Below, one piece after another: positions 34,196-45,669 of a DNA stretch of 64,000 bases. The notes under the pieces were generated by a model. The model did no database searches. It was not told where the DNA came from and saw nothing but the letters and a program-made list of their open reading frames with translations. The position numbers and the translations under genes were made by a program. The stretch covers positions 36,250,733-36,314,732 of the forward strand of contig JAJKFL010000039.1 in the NCBI GenBank assembly GCA_021186555.1, in the 5' to 3' direction. Positions within the stretch are counted from its first letter, which is position 1. Each line of letters starts with the position of its first letter. This DNA is from Reticulitermes speratus. Taxonomy: Eukaryota; Arthropoda; Insecta; Blattodea; Rhinotermitidae.

Positions 34196-34574
34196 TTTTT
34201 CAAATTTGCCCGTAAATTTAGACCTTATCGATACTTTTATATCGCACAATTTCAACTCCGCACTGTACATTATCTTATCATTAGATAACTTTGCCATAAT
34301 TGACATGGGGATTGCCGGCACAGTTGACCTCACAGAGAGTGATTTTAATCTGACAAGTTTGTAGGTATATCAGGAGAGTGATTATTCTAGAGTCTATATT
34401 TAACACAGTAAGCTGACTTGCTTAGATTTGAAGTGTCACTACACGATACTGACTGATGCTCAATTGTTTAAACACTTATAGATAACATTCACAATGCAAA
34501 ACAATCTACTTCTTCAAACAAAGGTCAATAGTTTTCGCTCTTCTTACACACAATAAGATGTGACTGCTATTGTA

Positions 34575-34580
34575 CAAATA
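34575..34580 (+). promoter_or_regulatory. Mutated TATA box of locus A
   Basis: TACAAA replaces the TATAAA of locus B (48527-48532) 51 bp upstream of the ATG. An initiator-like ACAGT lies about 31 bp after the TATA position in both loci. Confidence 0.5.
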
Positions 34581-34625
34581 CTGTCAGTAGCTCAATATGA
34601 CCAACAGTCCAGTTTCGCATACATC

Positions 34626-34671
34626 ATGAACGCTCTGATACTGCTTGCAGCTCTGGTCGCCTGTGCAGCAG
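34626..34671 (+). CDS. Locus A exon 1, signal peptide
   Basis: ATG follows CATACATC. MNALILLAALVACAA is a hydrophobic secretion signal. Donor GCAG|GTAAGT. The last base starts a Gly codon completed in exon 2. Confidence 0.85.
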
Positions 34672-34751
34672 GTAAGTGCTAGAGCTGCAATAAAGTAATA
34701 TAAGATTGCCTGGACCTACAGGATCCTTATATGTATTTATGAACTGACTAA

Positions 34752-34985
34752 ATCTAGAGCAGAGTTCTTTCCGAGAAGCTAATACTTCCCCATTCAGTCA
34801 AGAAATTTCCCTCATTTTACGGAACCAGAAGGTTCATTACCGTGTTTAAAAAAGCCTATTAATTGATTCTATCCTAAGCCAGATCAATCAATTTAATTTC
34901 CTCCCAACCGAATATTAAAATCCGTTTTAATATTATCCTCCCATATACTTTTACGTCTTCCAAGTAAACTCTTTCCTTTAGGTTT
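34752..34985 (-). mobile_element. LINE tail in intron 1, unit A
   Basis: The reverse complement of the same LINE family as 33927: end of ORF (TGGAACC..ACGGTAATGAACC, WIDLA-like, GGAAGACGTAAA) and the 3' UTR with TTCTTGACTGAATGG. Diverged copy, also in unit B. Confidence 0.65.
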
Positions 34986-35352
34986 TTCCAGCAGAATCAT
35001 ATAGTTATGAGACACGATAGAATGATCTATCCTTAAAGAAGGGAATTTGATGTCATAATGACACTAAGAGCGATAGTAGCTAAGTCCATGAAGCAAAGCC
35101 ATACTTAAGAAATTCACAGTGGCTAAGTTTTGTCAAGCGATTCTCTGTCGTTTTCACACACGCATGTTTCGATATCCCGTTCACAACAGCAAACCACTGA
35201 TCCCCATGCTGAGCCACAAGAGTACAGTCCACATCGTCACAACAAAAGAGACATTCGGGGTGTGAATATGACTGAAGGAGGAAAATGCTAATTGACAGTA
35301 CTTAAAAATGGCATCATAAAATTAATTTAAATATATGTTATGCAATAGTTAA

Positions 35353-35666
35353 AAGGTAAAGGTAAAGCATTCCCATTACAAGTCTGGACAGGCACTTAGG
35401 TTTGCAGGAGGTTGAGACTCCCAGATTTCAACACAATTGGCACATGAAGGTGGTAAGGTTGTCAGCCCTACGCATCGGCCTCCTTTACCCCCCAGGAAAT
35501 ACTCTTGGTACGCATTTCTGTTAGAGGCTGAGTCGACCCCGGGGCCATAGTGTGACCTAAAGAATTATGTCAATGGAAAATTCCAATGACACCATCGGGA
35601 ATTGAACCCGCGACCTTCCGGTTTGTACCGCAATGCCTCAACCAACTGGGCCACCGCGTGCCCCCG
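35353..35666 (-). mobile_element. SINE family B in intron 1, full length
   Basis: The minus-strand head reads GCCCAGTTGGTTGAGGCATT with B-box GGTCGCGGGTTCAATTCCC. Flanks GTTATGCAATAG and GTTATACAACAG may be the target-site duplication (two differences). Confidence 0.75.
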
Positions 35667-35846
35667 TTATACAACAGGACATTTTGAAAAACTGCAACAA
35701 GCAAGACATGTTCACTTTCTTTACCGTCGTTCTTAATTTTATACCCTTTTCCTGAGAAAACCCGATAATATATTATGCTCTTTATTCTGTTTATAAATTA
35801 TTGCAAACTCTGGGCTTTTTAATGCAAATATTTGTTAATATTTCAG

Positions 35847-35932
35847 GAGTTCCTCTGAACACCACAAGGCCGAGGCTAGATGGACGCATTGTTGGTGGGT
35901 CCACGACAACAATTGACAAACATCCCCACCAG
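35847..35932 (+). CDS. Locus A exon 2, propeptide and IVGG
   Basis: Acceptor ATATTTCAG, donor CACCAG|GTATGG. Reads GVPLNTTRPRLDGR and IVGGSTTTIDKHPHQ. Cleavage after Arg before IVGG is the standard activation site. NTT is a possible glycosylation site. Confidence 0.85.
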
Positions 35933-36981
35933 GTATGGCCATAGCGTTGCTGTTCGATTTGACGAAACTTTTGAAGTACTTGAATATAAGAGACCGCCTG
36001 CGTTTGTAATAACAAAATCTTAGTGGCTAAAGCCTTTGAAATTAATGTAAAAGAATGTTAAAACAAGAAGGCTCTGGAGATATTAGAGACTTGATTGAAG
36101 AAAACTGCTGATTGAGTAAAGCAGTGTCATTTCGTTGCTTCTTCAACTACATCGCAGTTTCATTTCACGTAGGCCTGTTACTCAGAACCGTTTAACAGCA
36201 AAGAGAAAGAGTAACCAGTGTTTTCAAGGGGGTTCCTTCGCTCGGCAGACTAAACACGTGGCTACAAACCAACATTGTTAGTAAACGTATTATGTAAATT
36301 TATATGCTAACTGATTGTAGCTAAAATAAAAGTACATGAACAAATGTTTTCAAGATATTTATATAAATTAACTCCTCATTTCTGTCGGCAAGTAATGGAG
36401 TACTCGAGTCACTACTATACCTATTGTTGGGTTGGTCGTGGGGGACGTCAATACCGACCTCCCCATTCACAAAACTGCACTCCCTTCGACTTTTTTTCCG
36501 GAATACATGATGTTATTATTTACCAAAAGAAACTACAGACAAGAGGTAAAATTCGGAAATAAATTATGGATTCCGCTGTTCGCATTCTAAGTGCGTAGGA
36601 AAAGCAACGGGTTTTGTTCTGAAATTAAAAGCAATGCGTAGCAAATGTGCGGGATATCATGTCAAACAAAAATTACCATAAGTAGCTAATAGAATAAAAA
36701 GGGTAATAACTGATGAGGTAACAAAATTAAATTGTCCTATTAAGTCACCTATTTTCTCTATAGTTCCTGAACCTTCAGCAATTGCTCCCTAACGATTGAT
36801 AATCAGACTACTTTGATATAATATTTAGACTAAAATCACCTTATTAATAGGCGCATTTTCTTTTGCAGATGTTCTGTGGAACATCCTGTATATTTGTAAT
36901 CATTGATCTGGTGAACAAATTTAAATACATGCATTCGTTCAACGCATTTCTCTTCAATGACAATGTACATTCAAATTTCAG

Positions 36982-37070
36982 GTGTCACTGCGGTATTCAG
37001 GATCACACATATGCGGTGGTTCCATCATAAGTTCCAATTGGGTGGTAACAGCAGCTCACTACATTATCGG
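36982..37070 (+). CDS. Locus A exon 3, His57 exon with Cys58 to Tyr
   Basis: Acceptor AAATTTCAG, donor ATCGG|GTACGT. Reads [18 protein letters not shown] then [11 protein letters not shown]. The catalytic His is present, the next residue is Tyr (TAC) where locus B has Cys (TGC). Exits in phase 2. Confidence 0.85.
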
Positions 37071-37683
37071 GTACGTTGGTTCCGCAGAAATTAACCTGTA
37101 AAATTGCGTCATCAAGCATTATATCTCTCGCACGTGTTAAGGGATGTACATTGCAATCACAATTTGATATCCATTCCACAAGTCGTAAAATTAACTTACA
37201 CATGCATTAAATTAAAAGGAGAATTGCAAATATTCTGCTCCATTGGAAGAAGTCAGGTTCACATTCACAAAGCAGAGCTGGTTAAACGTAATATTGAGAC
37301 GCGTTCACGTACCAATTGTTGCAGTGGAAAAGCAATAAGTATTACATATTCTGAGTGTGTGTCTGTAGCCTTAGTTATGCAGCATGTAAAGCGCATGCGC
37401 CATATTATGTCATTTGTGGCCTGTCTCGTTCTACCATATATTTTCCATGTTATCTAAAAAAAAGGGGGCGATTTTAGGAAAAACTTTATTGAACATAAAA
37501 TGTGTGTTTTGATTTTCTCTACAAAGTTTGTCTGAAATATTTCTCTTTCTAAGAATAACTGAGAGAGATTTTTCATAAATGTACATAGGTCATCATGTAA
37601 AGTACTCGTTATTCTTGTCAGAGTTTAATGAAACTTGAATTTTCTCAACAGATGTTCGAAAAATACTCAAATATCAAATATCG

Positions 37684-37686
37684 TGA
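37684..37686 (+). other. Scar of the 2927-bp deletion that removed exon 4
   Basis: Left of here unit A matches 51637 and before; right of here it matches 54568 and after. TGA is shared by both ends in unit B (51638-51640 and 54565-54567), a 3-bp microhomology typical of end-joining deletion. Confidence 0.8.
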
Positions 37687-38460
37687 CTACCACAAAGAGA
37701 CAGAAGCAAAGGCGTCTTCCTTCCTTATGCAGATAAAGCTAGTACAGAGCAAAATACAGTTTTAAAGTAGAGGATGTGTGTGTGCGTTAAATTTATTTGG
37801 TTTAGGTGTAAGTAATATGATTAAATTTAAATCTGAAGATACAGAAATTGTTACACATTACTGAGAAAATGTTGACCTTTTATGAACTTTAAAATATTTC
37901 TGTAATGCAAGTAAGTTTTCAAATTCTTATCTGGAGTAATGAATGCATGACTCCTGTGTTCACCTACCGGGTAAAGATGCTCCAAGACAAACACGCATAA
38001 CAGACAAAATCACTGTGCAGAAAGCCAAACAAAGCACTCAGAAAGCCTTCAACAAAAGGATTAGCCCAAACACTTTGCATGAATAAACTTTTTGTTTTCC
38101 TGTCTTTTGGTTTTAAATTCAAAGAACAACATATTTCACATTTTAAGGCTTCAGTATAAGCTTTATTCAAAGTACGCCACAGTCCTAAGCACAACGTACC
38201 TGCAAGTTCACATAAACTTATACACGTTCACTGGTACAAGGAACAATATTTCAGGATAATATTTAAAATTTAAAACTCCTATTTCCCGTTTACTAAATGT
38301 AGAGAAAACATACAAATAAAGAAGACATCCTTTTTGCAATAATAACACAATAAAAAGTATAAATCTAGTTTCAAAAACCAGATTAAAATGCCGTATTTAT
38401 AAATACCTCCAGGAATGTTGCAGGTTTAGAAATTCACCGAGTCCTAATTTCATATTTTAG

Positions 38461-38568
38461 GTGAGCCCTGCTTTCACCTCCAGCACCAGTGTAAAATCTA
38501 TCGCCTTAGAGAACTCTACAGTGGCCGTTGGAACCAACGTTGTCGTCACTGGATGGGGAACCACCTCA
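38461..38568 (+). CDS. Locus A exon 5
   Basis: Acceptor ATATTTTAG, donor TCA|GTAAGG. 36 codons, VSPAFTSSTSVKSIALENST then VAVGTNVVVTGWGTTS, phase 0 at both ends. Intact. Confidence 0.85.
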
Positions 38569-39617
38569 GTAAGGCATTAGCTTAAGTACTGTTTAGGATA
38601 GCAAATAATATTCTTCCAAAGCCACAGACAATCGCTTACTGTGATAGACAACCAATCTTACAGCATTTCTTCAAATAAAGCTCTGTTCATTATCAAAATT
38701 TACGTTAAGTTTAGTCTGACTTTATAAGGGAAGTACGTAGAGTGAGCATGTCTGAGCACAGAGCGTTGATAATGTATAAACCTAAGAGAGAAGGAACACA
38801 AGACTGAAGGAATATAACAGAGCCTCATAATCTGTCCTTTGCACAGGGTGATCAATATTGGCTAGGAATAGCCATCATTACAAACACGCTGATGACTAAA
38901 ATGATTGGCTGCAACATGTCGGAATGAAAGAAATAAAACATGGCTCTTGACCTATTATGAATGTATATTACGAGTAAATGGTTTAGTATAAACTGATTGA
39001 ATAGAATTATTTGATAGAATATTCTTGATATCTCTGAATCAGAATATTTATATCTTCTGGAAAGATATTCTGCGCCAACTGGTAAATACTACATTGATAA
39101 TGATATTTCCAAAAAAATATTTCCTACAACTGGCCAAAAATTCTTATCACAAGCTCTAATCTGGAGCACAAATAGTATTTGAATGCCTTCCTCAAGATGT
39201 TGCATTGCTAACTGTTCATAAAGTTCATTCACTGCAAGACACTTTGCAACGTATTTGCCCCAAGTCCCACTGCAACATCTCTTTCCCACCTAAGACTACG
39301 TCTCACAAATAGTCTTGTCTGACTTACGAAGTTTTCCGCTGTGCTGAGACATGTGTATATATATTGGATATCAACACTTTACATTTCTGTATTTGTTGAA
39401 AGAGAGACTCGGGTTCACATTAATTTGTTTATTATCACATAAAGGACCACATATACGCATTTTTAGTAGCCGCATTTCTCAGCTTTTGTCTAGAAACATT
39501 GGCAAACGTAATTCCACGCCCAGAGCAATTTTAGCATCAATTATTCAGTACGTACCCTGCTATATTCCAAGCAACACTTTCCCTGTCACCAGTCTTTTAT
39601 GTTTGTAAAACGAAATG

Positions 39618-39759
39618 ATCTAACTAACTAACTAACTCCATGTAGCAGAGTCCTTCTTGAGAAGCTAACAGGTCGTCAGCTATTCAAGAAATTCCCCGCG
39701 TTTTATGGAACCCGAAGGTTCATTACCGCATTCACAAGAGCCCGCCAACTGTTCCTATC
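39618..39759 (-). mobile_element. LINE tail insertion in intron 5 with 11-bp target duplication, unit A
   Basis: A 5'-truncated copy of the LINE family (end of ORF plus 3' UTR, (TTAG)n at its 3' end). It is flanked on both sides by AAAACGAAATG (39607-39617 and 39760-39770), a clean target-site duplication. Confidence 0.85.
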
Positions 39760-39889
39760 AAAACGAAATGTTATGTGCTTTTATTGTTTTAGCCGCGTTA
39801 CCAAAACGACTCAGAGCCTCACACATACGAGTAGATGTCCGCCAGACATGACTGCAGTTATTATAAAATGAATTTTGGTTGTTTTTCAG

Positions 39890-40039
39890 GAGGGAGGTTC
39901 AGACAGCACCACTCTACGTGAGGTGACTGTACAGGTCGTAAGTGACTCCTCATGTAGCAGTTCCTATGCTGCTGATGGCGGTATCACTGCCCGCATGATC
40001 TGTGCTGGAACTCCTTCTGGAGGCAAAGATGCATGCCAG
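39890..40039 (+). CDS. Locus A exon 6
   Basis: Acceptor TTTTTCAG, donor CAG|GTAACA. 50 codons, EGGSDSTTLREVTVQVVSD, then SSC.., ITARMICAGTPSGGKDACQ. Asp189 (KDAC) gives trypsin specificity. Intact here; has a one-base insertion in locus B. Confidence 0.85.
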
Positions 40040-41638
40040 GTAACAGTGTCACGATAATAATAAATAGTACTATGTGAACGTTTCGCATTTGCTACAAACG
40101 CACAAGAAATCTTTGTATAATCACTGTGAAGGTTGTTTCAATACTTCCTGGTCCTATGTCAACAGCTCAAATCGACAAGTTATTTTACGTTTTATGCTGG
40201 TTTTTCCTAAAGTTCTACCATCGAAAGTTTGTTTTTGAAACTCGAAGATCAGAGATATTCTGGAAAATTTATTTGGAGCAGACTGTTGGAATTCACGAAA
40301 ATAATTTGGACTGCAAAGAGATAACGCTCATTTTCAGCATAAATTCAGTGATATTTACTACCCCTAACTAATTCTAAAATCAAAACAAATGCATTCTTCA
40401 AGCATCTTATACCAGCAGCTTAACACAACTCTCACTGTATATGATCCTTCTCTGCTGTCTTTCATCCTGGAATGTTGTTCTCTTCATAAACATTTTATTT
40501 AAATTTTATGTAGGAATGTAGGCTATATAATAAACACGAAAATAAGATTTATTTTAATGTTTAAATGAGGCCAATTTCATATATATATTAACGTTCCATT
40601 CACAAACTTGAAGAGTAAACGCATATCAAACTATAATCTAACAAGATAAGAAGTGCCAGAAGTGAAGTACAATTATGCCATGTCTGCTCTCTTTCTGTAT
40701 CTGTTATTCGTGATTACTTTTAAGAATACAACTGGCAGTCACTTTGCTCCATGCAGACAGACAGGTTAAAGCTAACAGTTGCTTTCTTGTAACAGCTTTG
40801 CCAGTCGACATTTGACACAAAACACTGTAATTGTTATGCATCATCACTTTGGCAAGAGATTTAGAGTCGATTGTGCTCGATCCAAACGATCCGTAGATCG
40901 ATAACAGTTTCTTTAGCCTTAGCTGGTAAAACACACGGAAACACTGTCTCAATGTCTATGTTTAGAAAACCAACTGCCTTTGCGGCGTCAGTCGCACCTT
41001 AAGAGCACCCCACTGTCTCAATTACAAACAAAACGAAAGGGACATAATGTCATAAATATGTCTAAGTCTTCTTAAAATATTTATACTATTTTTGTACAAT
41101 TGTAACCAAAAATCAGAATACTCTGATATAGTTCAGTAAAGATGCTGAACATGAAATTTCACAAAAACCCATCCTGTGGGAGTCGCACTTTTCCAAGTGA
41201 AGAGAATAAACGACATAACAGGGCTAGTAGTCACTTTTTGCAACTGCTTTGCAAATGCATCTAATATGGCTTGGAGCATTCGGGCAGACTTTTATCAGGG
41301 TACGATTTAAAACTTTACAGATTTGTTAGCTTCAAAACGCGTTTACTTACTACTTCCACGATTAATTTTTAACATAAAACTTTGTAGAAAACTCACAATT
41401 TTAAGCTTAAAATTAACTTATATTTCGGACATAGGATTTAATTTAAACCATTTTGTGAAGGCATTTTTAACGTCGCAAGAAACACCAAAATATTAACAGA
41501 TACAGATGTGATTTAGTTTTTGTGTGATATGTTTCATGTTGCAATTAACCCTCTCAATCTGAGCTGACCCTCAATTCCTTGTCACGTATCAAAGGGCAGA
41601 AATAGTTAAGTGTTTTACTGCATGTGCGTTTGTTTTAG

Positions 41639-41782
<144 letters not shown>

Positions 41783-41844
41783 ATGAATTTTAACGTATTA
41801 AGAGAAAAGTTATGGCATAAAGACTGTAAAGGTAAAAGAAGACA

Positions 41845-41850
41845 AATAAA
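41845..41850 (+). terminator. Polyadenylation signal of locus A
   Basis: AATAAA 63 bp after the stop codon, conserved at 58720 in locus B and near the relic at 28568. Confidence 0.5.
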
Positions 41851-42669
41851 GGCCAATCACATGCACAAAGCTGTCACACATTTTATCCTATAATCCAAAG
41901 ACCTTGTGTGTTTTTCAATGTCTACATGAAATACACCAACCACCATTTATAATTTCTGAACCAATGGACGGACCTTCGTGACAGCCGGGGGTACCGCACC
42001 AACACCGTACGCACTGACACGCATTATTAACAGTCGTTTATTGTCTGTCTAACATTTCTGTCTTTTTGTAAGATCATATTCAGGGAGATTTGTTTATAAA
42101 ACATAGAGTACCAAAATGTCAGTGTGTTTGTTTCCGTATGGAACAACTCGGCCCTCAATGGACGGATTTTCATTAAAATTGGTATTTGAGGGTTTTTCGA
42201 AAATCTTTCGAGAAACTTCAAGTATCATAAAATCTGGCAAGAATAACGAGTACTTTACGTGATGACGTATGTACGTTTGTGATATCTCGCTGAATTCTTC
42301 TTATAATGAGAAATACTTCAAACAAAAGTTGTAGATAAAGTCAAAACACATTTTATGCTCAATATTTTTTTCCGAAAATTGTGCCGTTTATGAGATAATG
42401 TGGAAAATTGTGGTACAGCCGGACAGGCCACACATGACAATACAATAGGGCGCAGGAAAGATGCAAGAATACAGACATACATTCACAATACTTAATACTA
42501 TTTTTTTCCACGGCAACAATGGTTATGCGAACGCGCCTCAAACTTACGTTATACGTATATTGCCTGTCTTTTTTATTAAATATTCGAGTTCATAAACGAG
42601 ATATAACCAAGAGATGATTGGAACACATATTGGTTCCTCTATGTGACCTAACTTATTGGTTCCTGTATG
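41851..42669. other. 3' flank of locus A, no recognisable feature
   Basis: Conserved in unit B. The minus-strand open frame 42027-42221 (58902-59096 in B) has no recognisable domain. Confidence 0.35.
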
Positions 42670-42927
42670 TCACCTAACACCAATTACGTCTGATTTATGT
42701 GTGTTATTCCTTAGGACATGTTCAGTTTGATAATACTTTTCTCCATCTGGAGACTTCCAAGTCACTTTACGTACATTCTCATGTAGAAATAAATCCAAGC
42801 CTATCACCGTTTCGTGTGCTGCAGCAAACTGATCAAGTCTAATTCCATTGTCATTGCTTTCCTGGTGTAAAAGGTGTTTACCTGTTATTGGAAAGTATTC
42901 ACTTACTTTCCCCAGCCCAACATTCAC
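42670..42927 (-). pseudogene. RTE-like LINE endonuclease fragment, unit A
   Basis: The minus-strand frame reads NDNGIRLDQFAAAHETVIGL, then FLHENVRKVTWKSPDG and YYQTEHVL. This matches the end of an apurinic-type endonuclease domain of RTE/CFDP2-like retrotransposons (NGxRLxxFAAA.. TWxSPDG.. QxDHVL), with the expected Asp-His replaced by Glu-His. Only about 85 codons remain. Confidence 0.7.
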
Positions 42928-43404
42928 GACTACAAGCAGTACTTTTATGTTATTTTTAGAGAAACTCTAATATATTCCTTCTAGTCTATCTAAAACTCTC
43001 CCTTTTCATCTTCTGAAGATATCTCAGTTGTCGCACGTGCATTAGTTATAAACAAGAAATTGTGTGGCTAACTTTTTTAAATCGTATTACAGGTGACCAG
43101 AATGCGCGATCACAAAGAACCTTATGCCGAAACTGTGTTTCTTATGACGACAGATGTACCTCACTCTACAGTCACGCCTTTCAAACATTCCTGTTCACAG
43201 TCACCATACTCCTTGCAGCGTTCCTACAGGCACTTTGAATTTTAACAGTTCACTAAGCAAAGTTCTTATTCCACCAGGTCCACAAAGCAACAGTTCATTC
43301 CATGAGTCCACTCTTAACTTCCTTTCACGATATCCAGGTCGTTGCCCAGTGAACCGTCTGACGTTTCTTCTTAGGAGATTCTCACCAATTGCCTTTCTTA
43401 CGGG

Positions 43405-43522
43405 ATGAGGTTGTCAGCCTCACACTTAACCCGCAACCTGGAGGACCAGGCCCTCGTATTTATGTCCCCCGAAGACAGTGTGGCCCAGCTACACCATATA
43501 GTGGGCCCCTGAGGGGTATTCT
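43405..43522. repeat. Dispersed repeat E, unit A, internal deletion
   Basis: Lacks about 50 bp that unit B keeps at 60371-60421 (CTCCAGGCACCGGGTAGC..). The same segment is partly present at 22830-22860, so the loss is in A. Confidence 0.55.
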
Positions 43523-43725
43523 TCCTTATCCAAAACAGATTTTATAGGATTATGCGCTAAAATTTTGCTGTTCTGCGCCTTAATTTTATCAGCTTGGCTA
43601 AAATTTCGTCATTGCCCGGTGATTTAATCCTTTAATCTTCCCAATAGTAATGCTAATAACAAAAACACTAGATTCGTGTACTAGCGAGTGGTTCGCTGTA
43701 ACCAAGCGTCCGGTTAGCATCAGTC

Positions 43726-43768
43726 ATGCATTTTGTGGTACTGCTTGCAGCTCTGGTCATTACTCTAG
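43726..43768 (+). pseudogene. Orphan signal-peptide exon of another protease, unit A
   Basis: ATG then CATTTTGTGGTACTGCTTGC, AGCTCTGGTC: MHFVVLLAALV. The core CTGCTTGCAGCTCTGGTC is identical to exon 1 of loci A and B, and GCATCAGTC precedes the ATG as GCATACATC does there. The donor GTAAGT is lost and no further exon follows. Confidence 0.6.
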
Positions 43769-43811
43769 TCACAATACTCGTAGTCAACAATTGGTCTGTG
43801 ATCAACTCACA

Positions 43812-44132
43812 CACTCCTAACGTATTTCTTTAAGGCCCATTTTATATTCTCCAATTTACATGTGCCTCCTAAGTGGCATCCCTTTGTTTTCTACTCCCCC
43901 CCCCCCTTCTTTTATTTTTCTCGTTTCTCTCAGATGTCCTACATGGCCTGTCCAACTGATCCTCCTCCATTTTCAACAACTAAGCAACACACACAGTTTT
44001 CTCCAGCCTCATGTTACTTCCTCTCCCTCACACCCCAATATTCCCCTCAGTACCCTCTTCTCAGTTTTCTCAATCACCCTCCATCTACGTTCTTCCTCTC
44101 AGGTGAGAGACCTAACTCCATCAGACAAGTAA
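43812..44132. repeat. Dispersed repeat F, unit A
   Basis: Matches 16990-17335 in ordered blocks. Contains a poly-C run (43896-43906). Confidence 0.55.
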
Positions 44133-44166
44133 TAATTATAATTTTCCAACTCTTATCATATAATAC

Positions 44167-44340
44167 AGGGAGCCTGGATAGCGTAGTCGATATAGTGACT
44201 AGCTACGGCTAGGCGGTCCAGGGATCCAATACCAGCGAGATTTTCTCTTCTCCAAAACTGTCACGACGAGCTTGGGGGACCACCCAGCCTCCTACTACTT
44301 TCAAATTAAGAATTAGTGGAGCTACGCCTCGCCTACATGT
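44167..44340 (+). mobile_element. SINE family A, partial
   Basis: The head GGATAGCGTAGTCGATATAG and a decayed B box (GGGATCCAATACC) are followed by TTTTCTCTTCTCC as at 3311. Body short. Confidence 0.65.
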
Positions 44341-44733
44341 TTCGGCGTTCTCGGTCATCACGGATACCATTCAATACTACACGATCCTCACGACTATTGT
44401 AATCAGAGTCGGCCTTAGCCATCTCGGCCCAGTACGAAATATGTATGGCGCCCCCCGCAAGTCCATCTTAATTACATAATATTTTCACGCTATTTTAAAT
44501 GGGCGCTGTAACAGTTTTAACAAAAATATATATACAAAAATTAATTATATTATGTTGAACAGAAAAAGTGTAATATGTGGGAAAGCAGGGACGTACAAAA
44601 TGCTTGAGCGAAAGTCAACGTTTCTCGCTTTCACTTCTGCAAAACTCACCAATTCGGAAAAATCGGGGTTTTAAGGGATGGTATTTCCAACTGAAGACGT
44701 AGCTAGAGACCTCAAACTTTGCGACATAAAGTT
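44341..44733. other. No recognisable feature
   Basis: AT-rich sequence shared with unit B. Confidence 0.35.
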
Positions 44734-44982
44734 CATCCTGTAACACGACATGAAAGCACAGAAGGGGAGTAGACTATAGCTCTACTCTTCCTTTAACCTC
44801 GGCACTAAATGGGGGTGGGTGATCACTCCACGGCCCGGCCGCTTTACCCCCGTGAAAGAGCCACGGTACCCATTTTACAGGAGGCTCGGTGGGCCCCAGC
44901 GCCAGTCTGAACGGGTGCGGAAAATCTCGCCCCCAACGTCCAGCCTGTACTGAGTCGCCTTACCGAGATACCTCGGCCGCCC
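44734..44982 (-). mobile_element. SINE family A, near full length
   Basis: The complement of the family A body and tail (CGGTACCCATTTTACAGGAG, CGGCCGCTTTACCCCCG), with a head at its right end (GAGGTATCTCGGTAAGGCGA). Confidence 0.7.
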
Positions 44983-45377
44983 TTTCCTGATAAGTTGATG
45001 ACCTTCGGCCTAAGTCTTAACGAGTTGACGATGGACAAACTCCTGTCACCACTGGCGATGGAAACTGGCACGATTAACAATATTCTTAACGAAACGCATA
45101 TAGGCCCACAGGCCTACGTATTAAGGTGCCGGTTTCTGTGTTGAATTTATTAAGTTTAAAATACTTCATGGGGTATTCCTACATCCAAACGTCTGAGTTC
45201 CACTGACATCACGTTACTAGTTCTATGCTGTTGTAAAGTGGAGTGATTCCACTCTGGTATCAGTCTTAAGCCTATTAAAATACGATCTGTAATTTAAGAA
45301 ATGTTTATACTGAAAATGTATACTCAGTGCTACCAGTTCATTGTACTTTTTAACATAGTAAGGGCATATCACAGGTG

Positions 45378-45669
45378 ATCGTGGTGGTGCAGTTGGTTGA
45401 GGCACTGCGCTACAAGCAGAAAGGTCGCGGGTTAGATTCATTCGGGTCATTGGGATTTTCCATTGACATAATCCTTCCGGCCGCACTGTGGCCCTAGGGT
45501 CGACTCAGCCTCTAACTGAAATGAGTACCAGGAATATCTCCTGGGGGTTAAAGGCGGCCGGTGCTTAGGGCTGACAACCTTACCACCTTCATGTGCCGAT
45601 TGTCTAGAAATTCTGGTAGCGTCAACCTCCTGTAGCCCTAAGGGCCTGTACAGGGATATCTTTACCTTT
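45378..45669 (+). mobile_element. SINE family B, unit B
   Basis: Duplicate of the element at 31423 with few substitutions (for example TTAGATTCATTCGG against TTAGATTAATTCGG). Confidence 0.8.

Noticed and set aside
37104..37457. 117-codon plus-strand open frame right after exon 3, also at 51058
   Set aside because: It starts inside the intron just after the donor, has no known domain, and is shared only because of the duplication.
42027..43408. Open frames conserved between units A and B (42027-42221 minus, 43154-43408 plus)
   Set aside because: Conservation is explained by the recent duplication. Apart from the endonuclease fragment at 42670-42927 I see no domain.
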